A DNA stretch of 64,000 nt from Lepidostoma basale (Eukaryota; Arthropoda; Insecta; Trichoptera; Lepidostomatidae), in contig JAHDVF020000106.1 of NCBI GenBank assembly GCA_022606425.2, positions 62,001 to 126,000 on the forward strand, read 5' to 3'. A program made the translations under genes and the position numbers. Shown one piece after another: positions 44,001 through 64,000 of this stretch. The notes beneath the pieces are model-generated. The model was given only the letters and a program-made list of their open reading frames with translations, had not been told where the DNA came from and did not search any database. Numbering within the stretch: the first letter of the stretch is position 1; every line of letters starts with the position of its first letter.

Positions 44001-46927
44001 TTGTTTTATACAGGGTGATTTTGGTTTTCCAGTGTACGTTTCTTGATTTGAGCGCTGGTAGTAGAGAGAAGAATGTTTTGTTACCAATTGTGATTCTTCT
44101 TTCGATTTCCTTGTGATCTTCGTTTTCTTTTGTTATAGACGAACCCAGGTAAGTGAAGTCCTCCACCATCTTAAAGTTGTATCTGTCCTTGAATCTGATG
44201 GTTCGCCTCGAGTTATGGGTTGCATTCCTGGTTTCCTGGTTTGTTTCATTATTTGTGTCTTTTCTCCGCAACAAACATATCCGGTTTAATTAATACGAAT
44301 GAAAACGTCAGTTTTCTAGAAGTTTTATTTTATGGGAATGACATGTTTCGCCCTTCTAAGGCATTATCAAATGTCTTGCCTTAGAAGGGCGAAACATGTT
44401 CCCATAAAATATAATAAAACTTCTATAAAACTGATGTTTTCATTTCATTGTTCAAGAAACAATAAATATCCGGTTTACTTTATTAGGTCCCTTACATCAG
44501 AGGTTTCCAAACTTTTTTGTCCCGTAGAAGCCTTGCCGATTTCTTCTATTTTGTGTAGACCCCCTGCTTTCCGAAATTTTTTTTTTTTTTACAAATTCAT
44601 CTACAACTGTAAAAGTAGGTAGTTTTTGAAGCTGGCACAGGGCTAAATCAGGCCAAAAAAAATCGTATCTCATTGTTGTGTGTTTTTTGCTCATTTGGGA
44701 AAAAATGTCCGATCTTTGCGGAATGAGCTAAAAAAATGGTCGGCATGCGTTTCGATCCGCAGATTTTCGCCAACGATTTCGACCATTCGACATAAGATCC
44801 ACTATCGTCATTTTCATTTCAAAGACCCCCCATTTTTTTCCGTTGACATGGACCCCTTGCAAGTTGTCAATAATAGAAGATAGAGGGACAGGTGGACCTC
44901 ATCATACCACGAGACATGATTTCTGTGTCACAGATAGTCAGATCTATCAAAAGCAGTAGAAAAAGAAGAAGAAAGATAGTATATGTCCTAATAATTTAAG
45001 AAATAAACAGAAAAATAAAGTCCACACGTCTACGTCTGATTCTCACAACAAGAATTATTCAAAGTTTGTTTATTTTTCTCTTACATATAATAGTGGTTAC
45101 TCACAGGAAATCGGCGAAATTCTCAGCTTTAGTTTTGCTCATTTTATTTGAGTTGCAAATCGCCACTCCGGGAAAATGTGCTTTGGTTACAGGATACTGC
45201 GAAGACTCGAAGAAAACGATCAGCGGATTTGTTATATATTCTATATAAGTTTGATAAACTGAAAACAGCATTCCCATCAAAGCCAGCATTATAACAAGTA
45301 TCCATGTTATTCTGAAAAGTTATTATTTTAAACATTGCAAAGCACCATATCAAAATAAAATATTATTCACTACATGTTTCGGAGCAGTTCAAGCAGCAGT
45401 GACCTCTACGGAGAAGTAAGTGAACTAACAATCAGGGCCACCGCGCCGCGCCGTTGTTAACTAATTTCACTGTTTGTATTTATTTCGACAGCGACCGGTT
45501 TCGTCAGGATAGCTAGCCAGACTCGTCGAGCACAGACTGACATCGACAGACTGGTGGCAAAATATAATGAATTTCGCCAAAGAAGTTTTATGTGTTGATG
45601 ACAAGTACTCAGGTGTTAATATATCAAGCAGCAGTGACCTCTACGGAGAAGTAAGTGAACTAACAAACAGGGCTGCCGTTGCGTTGTGGCTGGCTGCTTG
45701 ACGAATGCTGTTCGGAAAAATAAAAATATGCTAAAGGAGAGCAAAATTCGAATCTACAAGACATGCGTACGTTCTATAATGACATATGGAATAGAAACGA
45801 GAGCTGACACTATCAAAACAAAAGGTCTCCTAAGAACCACAGAAATGAAGACTCTCCGATCCGTTATGGGAACGACACTACGAGACAGAATAAGAAAATC
45901 TGAAATAAGAAAGATCTGCAATGTAGAAGATGTCGTGCGATGGGGAAGACTGAGAAGACGCTACTGGAGAGATCATGTGTAAAGAGCATGTTCTGAAAGA
46001 GTGATAAATATAGCCGCAAATAAAGTACCAACAGGAAATCGACCTGCAAGAAGACCACCTAAAAGAAGGCGAGACAGTTGGACATCTACATCCCAGGAAC
46101 AGGCTTCGTGAAATAACAGGACACAGTCCTAAATAAAGCAGAATAAGAAGATGTTTCGGAGATGAGGTATGCTCAAGTGTAAATATAACTAAATTAAAAC
46201 CATTAGTGATAATATGTCCGCCTTTCAGTAATTGATTTATTTGGTCATGCCATGTCTTCCTTGGCCTTCCTCGACTTCTTTTTCCATTCGCACTACTTAC
46301 ATTATTTCCTCATCCATTCTTTCCATCATTACATTAAATTAAATAAGAGATATATTTCGGAACACAGAAGCCGGTCATGTTCAAAGAATGGACACCACCA
46401 GACTCCCCTATATTGCATTGCATAATCGGCCTAATGGGACTCGTCCTCGTGGAAGACCTGCTAAAAGATGGAAGGACAGCTGGGAGTCACAGGAGGAGCA
46501 ACACTTTGTAGAACAGACCACATAGGTCTACAACAAGAAGAAGAAGCCCTTCATCAGTGTAGTTAAAAATATAATATTGAATATATAAAACAAATATTTA
46601 AACAAATGTTGCCAGCCAAATGTAGCCAGCTTTTGAAAACAGGCCACATTCATGATAAAATTTGTTTAAATATTATTGTTTTGTATACCATATATTATAT
46701 TTTTATCTACACAGATGAACTGTGTCCCGAAACATGTTTGTAATTAAATTTTTATTTGCATGTAAGAATAAAGTGTTGTTAATCCATTGCAGCAAATTAT
46801 AATATATATTTAGAATAGGTACTTGCCTCTCGATTATGTGCCTTCTCGGAACAATGATGTTTTTACAACCGGCGAGAGTTGCATTTTCACAATACTGATG
46901 TATCATCACAATGAAGAAATACTGAGC
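34943..46927 (-). CDS. Pickpocket-like DEG/ENaC sodium channel subunit (10 exons, N-terminus missing)
   Basis: Ten exons join in consistent phase from 46927 down to 34943, about 469 codons. The family forms trimeric amiloride-sensitive cation channels in the plasma membrane; insect members serve in mechanical, taste, pheromone and liquid-clearance roles. Seen here: HQYCENATLAGCKNI before TM1, TM1 in WILVIMLALMGMLFSV, the post-TM1 FPGVAICNSNK, the extracellular SPSCEDTLVECQW and EGFCCVFNY blocks, the finger/knuckle cysteines RGCRF, QCLVHC, CRCVPFF and CPECVPDCENTKY, then TM2 with GGLCAAFAGFSIITAIEIIYF, including the G-x-S selectivity position. The cytosolic N-terminal exon was not found. Which pickpocket paralogue it is cannot be told without a comparison. 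Confidence 0.88.
35309..35720 (-). mobile_element. L-G LINE 3' end
   Basis: Antisense frame with YFENSVVLEGVGLFVPDRYL and RQRQYRLFYLPTARTNLPLV. Sister copies lie at 61690-62080 and 54505-54800. In the last intron of the channel gene. Confidence 0.65.
35808..35911 (-). CDS. Pickpocket-like exon (pre-TM2)
   Basis: Acceptor TTCTTTCAG. Codes LNTTSDMSVLNLFYGNINSD and LYKIDVRHKWFEVI. Donor GTATGA at 35807. Phase 1. Confidence 0.88.
35945..36110. mobile_element. Family B element
   Basis: AAAGCGTTCACTGTGGATCT at the left end. Minus strand about 36082-36040: CCGATGA, C, GAAGG/CCTTC, GACATATGTC, GAG. The stem is intact while the GAAAC block has changed. Confidence 0.5.
36110..36395 (+). mobile_element. 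L-A LINE 3' fragment
   Basis: Frame RWFGHMERINEERMVQKFYV, RLRKTWHDQINQILNVGHV and RACMTRYMNVKEAREICQE, ending GTTAGTTAGT. Confidence 0.75.
36463..36566. repeat. Short inverted-repeat element
   Basis: AGTAGGAGTCAAGACAC at 36463 is inverted at 36566 (GTGTTCTTGACTCCTACT). The inside is GC-richer than the flanks. A small MITE is likely. LINE scraps follow to 36740. Confidence 0.5.
36752..37302 (+). mobile_element. L-F LINE 3' end
   Basis: Frame with AFEKLRHVLTSKIPQCLKTK, VLPVMTYGAETWTLTK, LKWRWAGQICRRTDSRWGRR, VLEWRPRTGFRRVGRPPARW and, after one stop, GEAYVQQW. It ends in a TGATGATGATGG tail directly before the splice donor of the 37313-37475 exon. Confidence 0.8.
37313..37475 (-). CDS. Pickpocket-like exon (CPECVPDCENTKY)
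   Basis: Acceptor TGTTTTAG; the codon CAT is completed across the junction. Codes FRFISPRDAGYPGIRDDDF, LHCPECVPDCENTKYRIH and LAADYGDQ. Donor GTTAAA at 37312 is weak but gives the right phase. An L-F LINE tail ends about 10 bp away. Confidence 0.88.
37660..38300 (-). mobile_element. Unclassified element, antisense
   Basis: A GC-rich segment at 38010-38300 with a 98-codon minus frame (ERFGGLCVVSKDTGC) leads to an AT-rich part with AATAAA on minus near 37928. It lies in a channel intron. It is not the expected channel exon, because exons 38600-38801 and 37313-37475 join directly in frame. Probably a retroelement 3' region. Confidence 0.4.
38600..38801 (-). CDS. Pickpocket-like exon (Cys knuckle)
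   Basis: Acceptor ATTTTTAG. Codes RGCRFKDELATGSSVFHRHS, QCLVHCKINKIIQRCRCVPF and VPICSLFDVPCLHKHK. Donor GTAAGT at 38599. Phase 1. Confidence 0.92.
38850..39000 (+). repeat. Repeat unit, third copy
   Basis: AGGCAACCATCGGTCTATCA and GGCATTACGTCAAGAT match the units at 20515-20655 and 20985-21115. Confidence 0.5.
39040..39321 (+). mobile_element. L-D LINE 3' end
   Basis: Reads MKTLRMIAGKTLKYRERNT, then VQRMDTIRLPYIALHIQPHS, RRPPKRWKE and the CTCACAGGAGGAGCAACCCT terminus. It ends about 11 bp from the donor of the 39332-39481 exon. Confidence 0.7.
39332..39481 (-). CDS. Pickpocket-like exon
   Basis: Acceptor TATTTTAG. Codes VLIYPPEQYPDPSTGPVIQK, FVPAGVSVNLELDVETTYAG and RRFSVSQ. Donor GTTTGT at 39331. 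An L-D LINE starts about 11 bp further into the intron. Confidence 0.85.
39591..40194. mobile_element. Inverted-repeat element, 604 bp
   Basis: Left end TAGGGTCGAATCACCAGTAT with TGACCG; right end CGGTCATTCATGGTGCTTTG with ACCCTA. These are inverted with a few mismatches. The inside is AT-rich with no coding capacity. Its right end is about 10 bp from the donor of the 40205-40334 exon. Confidence 0.55.
40205..40334 (-). CDS. Pickpocket-like exon
   Basis: Acceptor CATTTCAG. Codes EVSNEEHDNLVPGPIGEENG and LFVTMNPQVEDYFY. Donor GTAAGT at 40204. The inverted-repeat element at 39591-40194 ends about 10 bp inside this intron. Confidence 0.85.
40350..40840 (+). other. Unassigned GA-rich stretch
   Basis: A purine-rich, GC-richer region with overlapping open frames (for example VGPEYRTEENECGNGC). 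No motif is recognised. It precedes an L-A copy and may be retroelement sequence. Confidence 0.2.
40970..41525 (+). mobile_element. L-A LINE 3' end, well preserved
   Basis: The open frame RIGAGNKVNGALKIVIG, MYGSEAWNWQKKGESRINAI, MCSRTIYDRISNTDIRKECR, RWFGHMERMDGKRMVKK, RGRPRKTWHDQINQMLKVGH and VCQDRVVWRS runs to 41520. A short deletion removes the MNVEEA part. Confidence 0.8.
41707..41774. repeat. Perfect 68-bp palindrome
   Basis: 34 bases followed at once by their exact reverse complement, with no spacer: GGACGCCATTTGGAAACAAC at the left edge, centre TTATTTATAAATAA. It lies in the channel intron, 75 bp downstream of the exon 41849-42000 donor. Confidence 0.9.
41849..42000 (-). CDS. Pickpocket-like exon (Cys-rich)
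   Basis: Acceptor TTCCACAG. Codes LSPSCEDTLVECQWRNKKKK, CDEIFKTRVTIEGFCCVFNY and EADVS. Donor GTGAGC at 41848. Phase 2. Confidence 0.9.
42185..42620 (+). mobile_element. L-F LINE 3' end
   Basis: ATGCCTCAAGTCTTCAACCA, then the frame RQQTKVAEVALRLGGLKWRW, AGHICRRTDGRWGRRVLEWR and GEAYVQQWMTDG. Second copy of the family at 36752-37302. Confidence 0.8.
42700..43115 (+). mobile_element. L-A LINE fragment with a SINE-1 scrap
   Basis: L-A NISTETKMAVYNGV block, interrupted at about 42783-42870 by a SINE-1 tail (CAGGTCGTTTGAACCCAATT, GATTCTCGTGACATGTG), then GGTAAAGCTTGGAGCTGGCA onward to the KMLYTSSVS block. Confidence 0.6.
43220..43382 (-). CDS. Pickpocket-like exon (extracellular)
   Basis: Acceptor GCTTGCAG. 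Codes KRRNITSINSNDALKYLG and LLAADIEQYDTFQLMEM. Donor GTAAGA at 43219. Phase 0. Confidence 0.85.
43555..44274 (-). mobile_element. L-E LINE 3' end, long copy
   Basis: A 237-codon open frame: NFKMVEDFTYLGSSITKENE, RRITIGNKTFFSLLPALKSR, LYKTIIRTVVTYGCEAWTMT, FERRVLRRILGPVNDG, NRLRWAGHVQRMPSSRTPKR and RPIGRPRLRWEDEV, to the stop. 5' truncated after the RT active site. In the channel intron. Confidence 0.85.
44285..44470. mobile_element. Family A inverted-pair element
   Basis: ATTAATACGAATGAAAACGT, the ACATGTTTCGCCCTTCTAAG arm, a short centre, then the inverse CTTAGAAGGGCGAAACATGT and AACAATAAATATCC. A few bases of the right arm are missing. Confidence 0.65.
44495..44900. mobile_element. Possible hAT-type non-autonomous element
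   Basis: CAGAGGTTTCCAAACTTTTT at 44498 is like hAT ends. The far end was not located. No coding sequence is recognised. Confidence 0.3.
45105..45311 (-). CDS. Pickpocket-like exon (TM1)
   Basis: Acceptor TTTTCAG, one carried base, then ITWILVIMLALMGMLF and the post-TM1 segment YIEYITNPLIVFFE, PVTKAHFPGVAICNSNKMSK. Donor GTGAGT at 45104. Phase 2. Confidence 0.9.
45390..46135 (+). mobile_element. L-D LINE 3' end with inner duplication
   Basis: The block CAAGCAGCAGTGACCTCTAC occurs at 45390 and 45626. An ACCGGT-type hammerhead-like arm (about 45475-45550) lies between. The frame then reads CLTNAVRKNKNMLKESKIRI, YKTCVRSIMTYGIETRA, TTEMKTLRSVMGTTLRDRIR and VRWGRLRRRYW. Confidence 0.7.
46205..46770. 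mobile_element. L-A and L-D scraps plus a hammerhead-like arm
   Basis: Antisense L-A at 46205-46330, sense L-D tail at 46370-46540 (AGRPAKRWKDSWESQ), then an arm at 46690-46745 with CAGATGA, A, a weak stem, GAAACATGTT and TGTA. Confidence 0.5.
46827..46927 (-). CDS. Pickpocket-like exon (pre-TM1)
   Basis: Acceptor GTTTTCAG before 46927, phase 0. Codes AQYFFIVMIHQYCENATLAG and CKNIIVPRRHIIER. The donor is GCAAGT at 46826, a GC donor; using it completes the Arg codon with the next exon. Confidence 0.8.
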
Positions 46928-47054
46928 CTGAAAACAAATAAAATACACATTCTGTCAAAGATTACCAAGATATTACAATTAAAAGCCAGCGGTAATGATT
47001 TAAAATAAATTTATTATTCGTAAATGGTAACACTGTCCTTAATTACAATGCCTA

Positions 47055-47115
47055 AAATGAGCGCGATCTGTCAAGTTGATAGTGTGACAAAATGGTTGAC
47101 AGTGTCAACCATTTT
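47055..47115. repeat. Short inverted repeat
   Basis: ACAAAATGGTTGACA is followed directly by TGTCAACCATTTTGT with a one- to two-base centre. 47115-48120 otherwise holds no recognisable gene. Confidence 0.6.
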
Positions 47116-48124
47116 GTACAGTGGCCGGGTGAATCAGCACGCGTCAGTAGTTTGTCGCGTTTTTTGTAATGCATGAATGTACTAAACAACGAGGTAACCT
47201 TAAATTTTGTATTGCGAACGGAATTTCGTGTATCGATTCGCTAAAATTGCTAGAATAGGCTTATTGCGAATCCGTTTTATAATGTATAATAATTTAAAAC
47301 ACCGACCTACGAGTTGTACAAAGCATTCAAAGAGAGCCGAGACATCATCAACGACAACCCTCGTTCTAGATAATTTTCAGTATAAATGATCAAACAACTC
47401 ACATGAAATATATTCCTATGACATCCAAAATAGGACACAGAGTATAAAACAGTCAGGGATGTGCAATATTTTAAGAAAAGAGCTTTGATTTTACGAATTA
47501 TTCATGGAAAATCAATGTATATTTTTTCCCTCATAAAATTTGAGGTTTTTATTTATTTCTTCTACAAGTTAGAATACAAAAAAAATGATCGCAAAACTAT
47601 CCAGAAATATTGACAATGATCGTCGTTGCCAAATAGATGACTCTCAAATGTTCGAATATAAATAATTTCTGTGCGATAAATAGGGTATCTTGCTCGTAAG
47701 CACGTACAAACTAGCGGGAGAAAAAGAGATAGGATACAACCGGTAAACGGTCTGTCTCTTTCACGCAAGAACTATGTACTTTTTACAATTATTTGCGTAT
47801 GATAGCATATGTCGCCAATAATTAAAAAACGCATCTCCTTGGTGACCAAAAAGTCTAAATAAATGACAGTGTTACAACAATAAAAAGCTTATGAAATAAT
47901 TTTTTAAATCTTTCGTAATGGAATGTAAAGAGTAGTGCCTACTTAAGATAATTTGAAGAAGAAAAAAACATCTCATAAATTAATTTTTACAGCCTTGCAA
48001 CAACAACTTCCGAAAAAATATTTGTAATTCTAAATATCAAATAAGGGCATACTCTTTCTCAAATTTAACTAACGGAAACTGAAAGTTCATTAAATTAATA
48101 TAATAGTTTACCACTGATGTCAAA

Positions 48125-48265
48125 ATTCTTCTTCCATTTCTTCAGCCTATTCCCGTCCACTCTTGAACAAAGGCCTCCTCCAGTTGCTTCCACGCCGCTC
48201 TTATAAACTGCATTCAGGTTATGCCGACGTGTCGGTTCAGATCATCTTTCCACGGTAGTTGCAAT
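48125..48265 (-). mobile_element. L-B LINE tail
   Basis: Antisense: CTTCAGCCTATTCCCGTCCA, CTGCATTCAGGTTATGCCGA and TTTCCACGGTAGTTGC. 48265-49450 is AT-rich. Short GC-richer patches at 48590-48690 and 48940-49020 are unassigned. Confidence 0.55.
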
Positions 48266-49454
48266 TCAAAATACATCCAATATCTTTTATGTTGTTACAA
48301 ATTGCGTTCTTCGTAATAACCTCAACATTTGTATTACATCTATTTAGATTTCTCAAATGCATTCAATGTATACTTATGAATATTACCATAATAGTGTCGT
48401 TTCAATGAGATAGTACCAAATTTGAATCACATAATTGACGAGATATTTATTTAATGTTTCTTGTACTACTGTTAACCTCCATATTAAATCGAAACATTTG
48501 ACAGAGCAAAGTAAAACTTGTAACTACGATAAAATATAATAACACTTAAAAAGATAGACTGTTTATTAAATATTAAAAATAAAAACGAGATATTCATCAA
48601 GCTAAACACTATTCTAAAATGGCGGACTTCTGAGACAACAATATAGACCCTACTACCAGCTGCAGCGCCTCGAAAATGACATTGTAACCTTATATTTATT
48701 TTCCGTATTTTTTTTATCGAATCAGATTTATTTCAGTAAAATAAATAATGTACATGATTTGATTGTAGACTGAATTATTTCGCTAATAAAGCCTTAATTA
48801 ATCAAATTTGAATTTTTAAGTTATATAGGAATGTCATGAAGAATCGTTTTAATTCTTAAAACATATCGAATACAATTTTAAAATATTTAAAAAACATCGA
48901 TTCGTCGTAACAAATCTGTAAGAAAGGTACGACCAAATGACAGCTGAAGTGAAGGCCTCCTCGGTCGGCCACATTACGTCAGCTTGTTATAACGTCAATA
49001 TGTCATTGCTATTGCCAATGACATGAGAAGATACTAAATTTATGAATTTCAAAGTGTTATCTCTGATATTAAAATAAGCACATACTTCAATTCCGTTTGT
49101 ATTGTTGTATTAAGATTGTTAGTATAGTATTTTATTGTAAAATTTGTGAATATAATCAATGTATTGTCGTATAAATTGACTACCCCTCTTTTAAAATAAT
49201 TGCATGTTAAAACATAATTTAATGGTTACTTTGGTCAAATTAACAATTCAGCGTTTTGCACGATAATGTTTCCCACCCTTCAACCCATTATGAAATTAAC
49301 GAGGAAAAATAATGTCATTTTAAAATGTATGCATGCTCAGCGGCATGGTTATGATAAATAAAACAATTCAAAATCAAAGTTGTAAAATTGATATAGATTT
49401 TTATCTTACTTATACACCCAGTGGAGAGAAAATTTGGATTTTCGAAATTAAATA

Positions 49455-49565
49455 TTTTCCTAACTAACTAACTAACTAACCATCACGCCTCCCCGAAAGG
49501 GTAGGCAGAAAGAATGGACTCCCACACTTTAATCGATGGGGCACTCCATCCTTCTCTTTAAATAT
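49455..49565 (-). mobile_element. L-I element, short copy
   Basis: CTAACTAACTAACTAACCAT, CACGCCTCCCCGAAAGGGTA and GGGGCACTCCATCCTTCTCT. Truncated soon after. Confidence 0.6.
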
Positions 49566-49654
49566 TTTCCTGTTATCAATAATTTGAATTTTTAATTATG
49601 ATTCTTTAGTAACCTTATGTATATATGAAAACAAATCAAATAATAATCTTTTTT

Positions 49655-49733
49655 CCAACGACGTAACTTCCAACAATTGTAAGAGCAAGAGCCATGGGGA
49701 AGATACTTCCGAAAACCAAGATCCAAGAGAACT
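49655..49733 (-). other. Candidate exon with a membrane segment
   Basis: After a good acceptor (GTTTTTCAG, minus) the frame reads FSWILVFGSIFPMALALTIV, GSYVVGKKIII and a stop. It is hydrophobic enough for one membrane span. It could be a terminal exon of an unidentified membrane protein or chance. It does not fit the phase of the pickpocket gene. Confidence 0.2.
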
Positions 49734-49754
49734 GAAAAACTTAAGGCGTTAACA

Positions 49755-50060
49755 CTTCTTCTTCTCACTCGTATTCCTCATGATTGAGGGTCGTGTCCAT
49801 CCTGTAAACTATTGACCATGTCACGCCATGCGCTCCTGTCACCCGTCAGTCTCCAGGCTGCAGCTAATGAGAGACCAGTCAGATCCCAGCGGCTCGGTGG
49901 TCGTCCTTGTGGTCACCTTCCCTCCACTTTGCCCATGATGATAAGTTTTTCAAGGTTCTCCTAATCTCTCCGGACTGTGTCCAAAATATTTCAACACTCT
50001 CTGAGAGCATATCCGCGATAGTCTTGCCTTGATACCCAGTTGGTCAATGAAATTCCATGA
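49755..50060 (-). mobile_element. LINE 3' fragment
   Basis: CTTCTTCTCACTCGTATTCC, CATGTCACGCCATGCGCTCC and GGTCGTCCTTGTGGTCACC are antisense LINE-tail text. Family not assigned. Confidence 0.45.
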
Positions 50061-50079
50061 TGACAAATTTTCTTTAGTC

Positions 50080-50200
50080 GTTTTTCAGTTTATATAATTT
50101 TCCCGATAATGACGGTGTAAAACTTTCGAAACATGTCTAGAAAAATAAACTCATAAGTGGAAAAAATAGTATTGTAACTCATTCAACTTTTTGCAAAAAC
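50080..50200 (+). mobile_element. Family B arm
   Basis: TTTTCCCGATAATGACGGTG, TAAAACTTTCGAAACATGTC and TAGAAAAATAAACTCA. Core and stem are mutated. Confidence 0.45.
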
Positions 50201-50286
50201 AAAAATTCCATTTCAGGTTTACATTAAAACGCTAATAGACAAATCTAATATTATTTTAGATGCATTATTTATAAACTGATAATCAA

Positions 50287-50440
50287 GGGCAAAAGCAGTT
50301 GTCCTGGCTGCGGAATGTTAGGAATTGGACAGAAATAATGAAAGTTGGAGAACTGTTCCGAGTAGCGCAGGACATAAAACTTTCCATGCAATGATCACGA
50401 ATTTCGGAAAACCTGACACATCACGGAGAAGACTAATAAG
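50287..50440 (+). mobile_element. L-C LINE 3' end
   Basis: GCAGTTGTCCTGGCTGCGGA and ACTGTTCCGAGTAGCGCAGG match 13575-13735, the end of the long L-C copy. 50440-50990 is AT-rich. Confidence 0.65.
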
Positions 50441-50989
50441 TGTTTTAGATATCTTAACACAGGGATTCTATTTTTATAAATACATAGGTCTTCTCTTTTA
50501 AAAATTAAAGAAAATAAACTAAACTTTGGCTAACCTCTTAATTGCGTTTTTGTACTTATATTTTAGACTTTAATAAAATATATATAAAATTATTATTATA
50601 TGACGTGTTAGACACAACTTAATAATGAGTTTTAAATATATGGACATACGAGTATGATGGCAAAACTAAATGACGTATGATTTATGAATTTTTCATCATA
50701 AAAATACTGCCCCATTATAATAGATTGCTTATGTAACAACTGACCCCGTATTTTTGAAGTACTTGCCTCAAAGCTCTATTTTGACAATATCACTGGCCGC
50801 TTAGAAATTAAATCACTATCTTTAAAACTCAAAATCAATAAACAGTTTTGTAACACTTTATAAAAAGGAAACAAAATTTGTGGTTGCATATTTAACACTT
50901 AAGCCATATGATTCACTTTTCTATGCGGTGTAATTTTAATTTGATAAACTTCTTGCGCAGCGTAGACAAATATCCGTGACACCAACCAA

Positions 50990-51172
50990 AGTGTCTGCCA
51001 AGTGGCACTACTGGCTGCTGTTACGTCAATCTTCGCTGAGTGATCGGGAGGCGGCGGCCATATTCTACGTATAATATTTAACAATTTGTGGTGTTTTTAC
51101 AAGACAAATCACTCCAACTCACCCTTTTTCAAGAATTATTTTAAGTTTCATCAGTTCACTAGAAAATCGAAA
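50990..51172 (+). promoter_or_regulatory. Rab1 upstream region
   Basis: A GC-richer patch just before the first coding exon contains TTACGTCA (51021-51028, ATF/CREB-like) and GGCGGCGGCCATATT, a YY1-like word. No TATA box is obvious, as is common for housekeeping genes. The start of transcription cannot be placed. Confidence 0.35.
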
Positions 51173-63444
<12,272 letters not shown>

Positions 63445-63523
63445 GCGCCCACACTCAAATGTTAGTACACCACCAATACTTACAAGTACTTTTGTTTGTT
63501 CTCATTTGACACTCTTATCATAT

Positions 63524-64000
63524 ACAGTAAAACTCCGATAATTCGAAATTGAAGGGACCGGATTTTCCAAAAAAATACGAATTACGGGATCACTAAAAAC
63601 TTCTTTTTTTTCGCCAACTGCTGCGGCTTGGAACATCGCGGCCATTTTTCGTTCTGTCAAAATAATAATTATAATGTAAAGTGTTCATAATAATAATAAC
63701 AAAAGTGTTTGAATAGCATAACAACGTTTTTGTGGGTCAAATGGCGGTTTGAAATTAAAATCAACTTTTTTATTGCTTAAAAGAATCCCATTAAGACAGG
63801 CATCTCATACGAAAAAAAAATACATAAAAATTAATACAGTGAAACCCGGATTTTACATTTTCCCGCCATTTGCGTGTAATTATTTCAGTCCCGATATATT
63901 TTAGTACATTTTTTTCCGCAATGTACGTCGAAAATATTCAAAATAAGCGAATTACGCGCGCTTGACACATTATTTCGGTCGTGATTGGTCAACGAGCGAC
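63524..64000. mobile_element. Pogo/Tigger-like ends downstream of Rab1
   Basis: ATACAGTAAAACTCCGATAA, TTCGAAATTGAAGGGACCGG and later ATACAGTGAAACCCGGATTT are of the type found at pogo-group ends. The element seems to run to or past the window edge. It lies 80 bp after the Rab1 stop, probably in its 3' UTR. Confidence 0.5.

Noticed and set aside
50899..51084. Minus frame starting MLNIIRRIWPPPP next to Rab1
   Set aside because: It lies over the GC-richer Rab1 upstream region, with no motif or splice partner; an antisense shadow is more likely.

Overview
The window is AT-rich animal nuclear DNA. It looks insect and most probably lepidopteran or close to it: it has a spliced pickpocket-type DEG/ENaC channel gene, an insect-like Rab1, and very many decayed insect-type non-LTR retrotransposon tails. 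The order is an inference; the sequence alone does not prove it.

Three host genes can be reconstructed exon by exon, with every splice phase agreeing. (1) Minus strand, 29079 to 24362: a three-exon gene for a 108-residue secreted peptide with 12 cysteines, not recognised as a named family. (2) Minus strand, 46927 to 34943: ten exons of a pickpocket-like DEG/ENaC sodium channel subunit, from just before TM1 to the C-terminus; the extreme N-terminal exon was not found. One intron is GC-AG, and three introns carry a mobile element ending within about 12 bp of the 5' splice site. (3) Plus strand, 51173 to 63444: a complete four-exon Rab1 gene, 205 residues, with a 14-nt first coding exon and a 6-kb first intron.

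The rest, including all of 1-24 kb and most introns, is mobile-element debris. It holds many 5'-truncated non-LTR retrotransposon 3' ends, which I group as local families L-A to L-J. L-A is the commonest and ends in GTTA/TTAG repeats. There are also two tRNA-derived SINE families, hAT-type MITEs with 8-bp target duplications, a Tc1-like remnant, a pogo-like end, a solo LTR candidate and several inverted-repeat elements. Some elements are nested, and two insertions have an empty-site relative elsewhere in the window.

The most interesting signal is a set of short elements, often in inverted pairs. They share one RNA-like design despite different stem sequences: a CTGANGA-like core, one extra base, a compensated stem, then GAAAC and a palindromic or hairpin stem ending in GTC or GTT. 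In several copies the outer flanks also pair. This is the layout of a type I hammerhead ribozyme, as known from Penelope-like retroelements and retrozymes. At least four local families (A-D) plus single copies occur here. No Penelope reverse transcriptase was seen, so they look non-autonomous.
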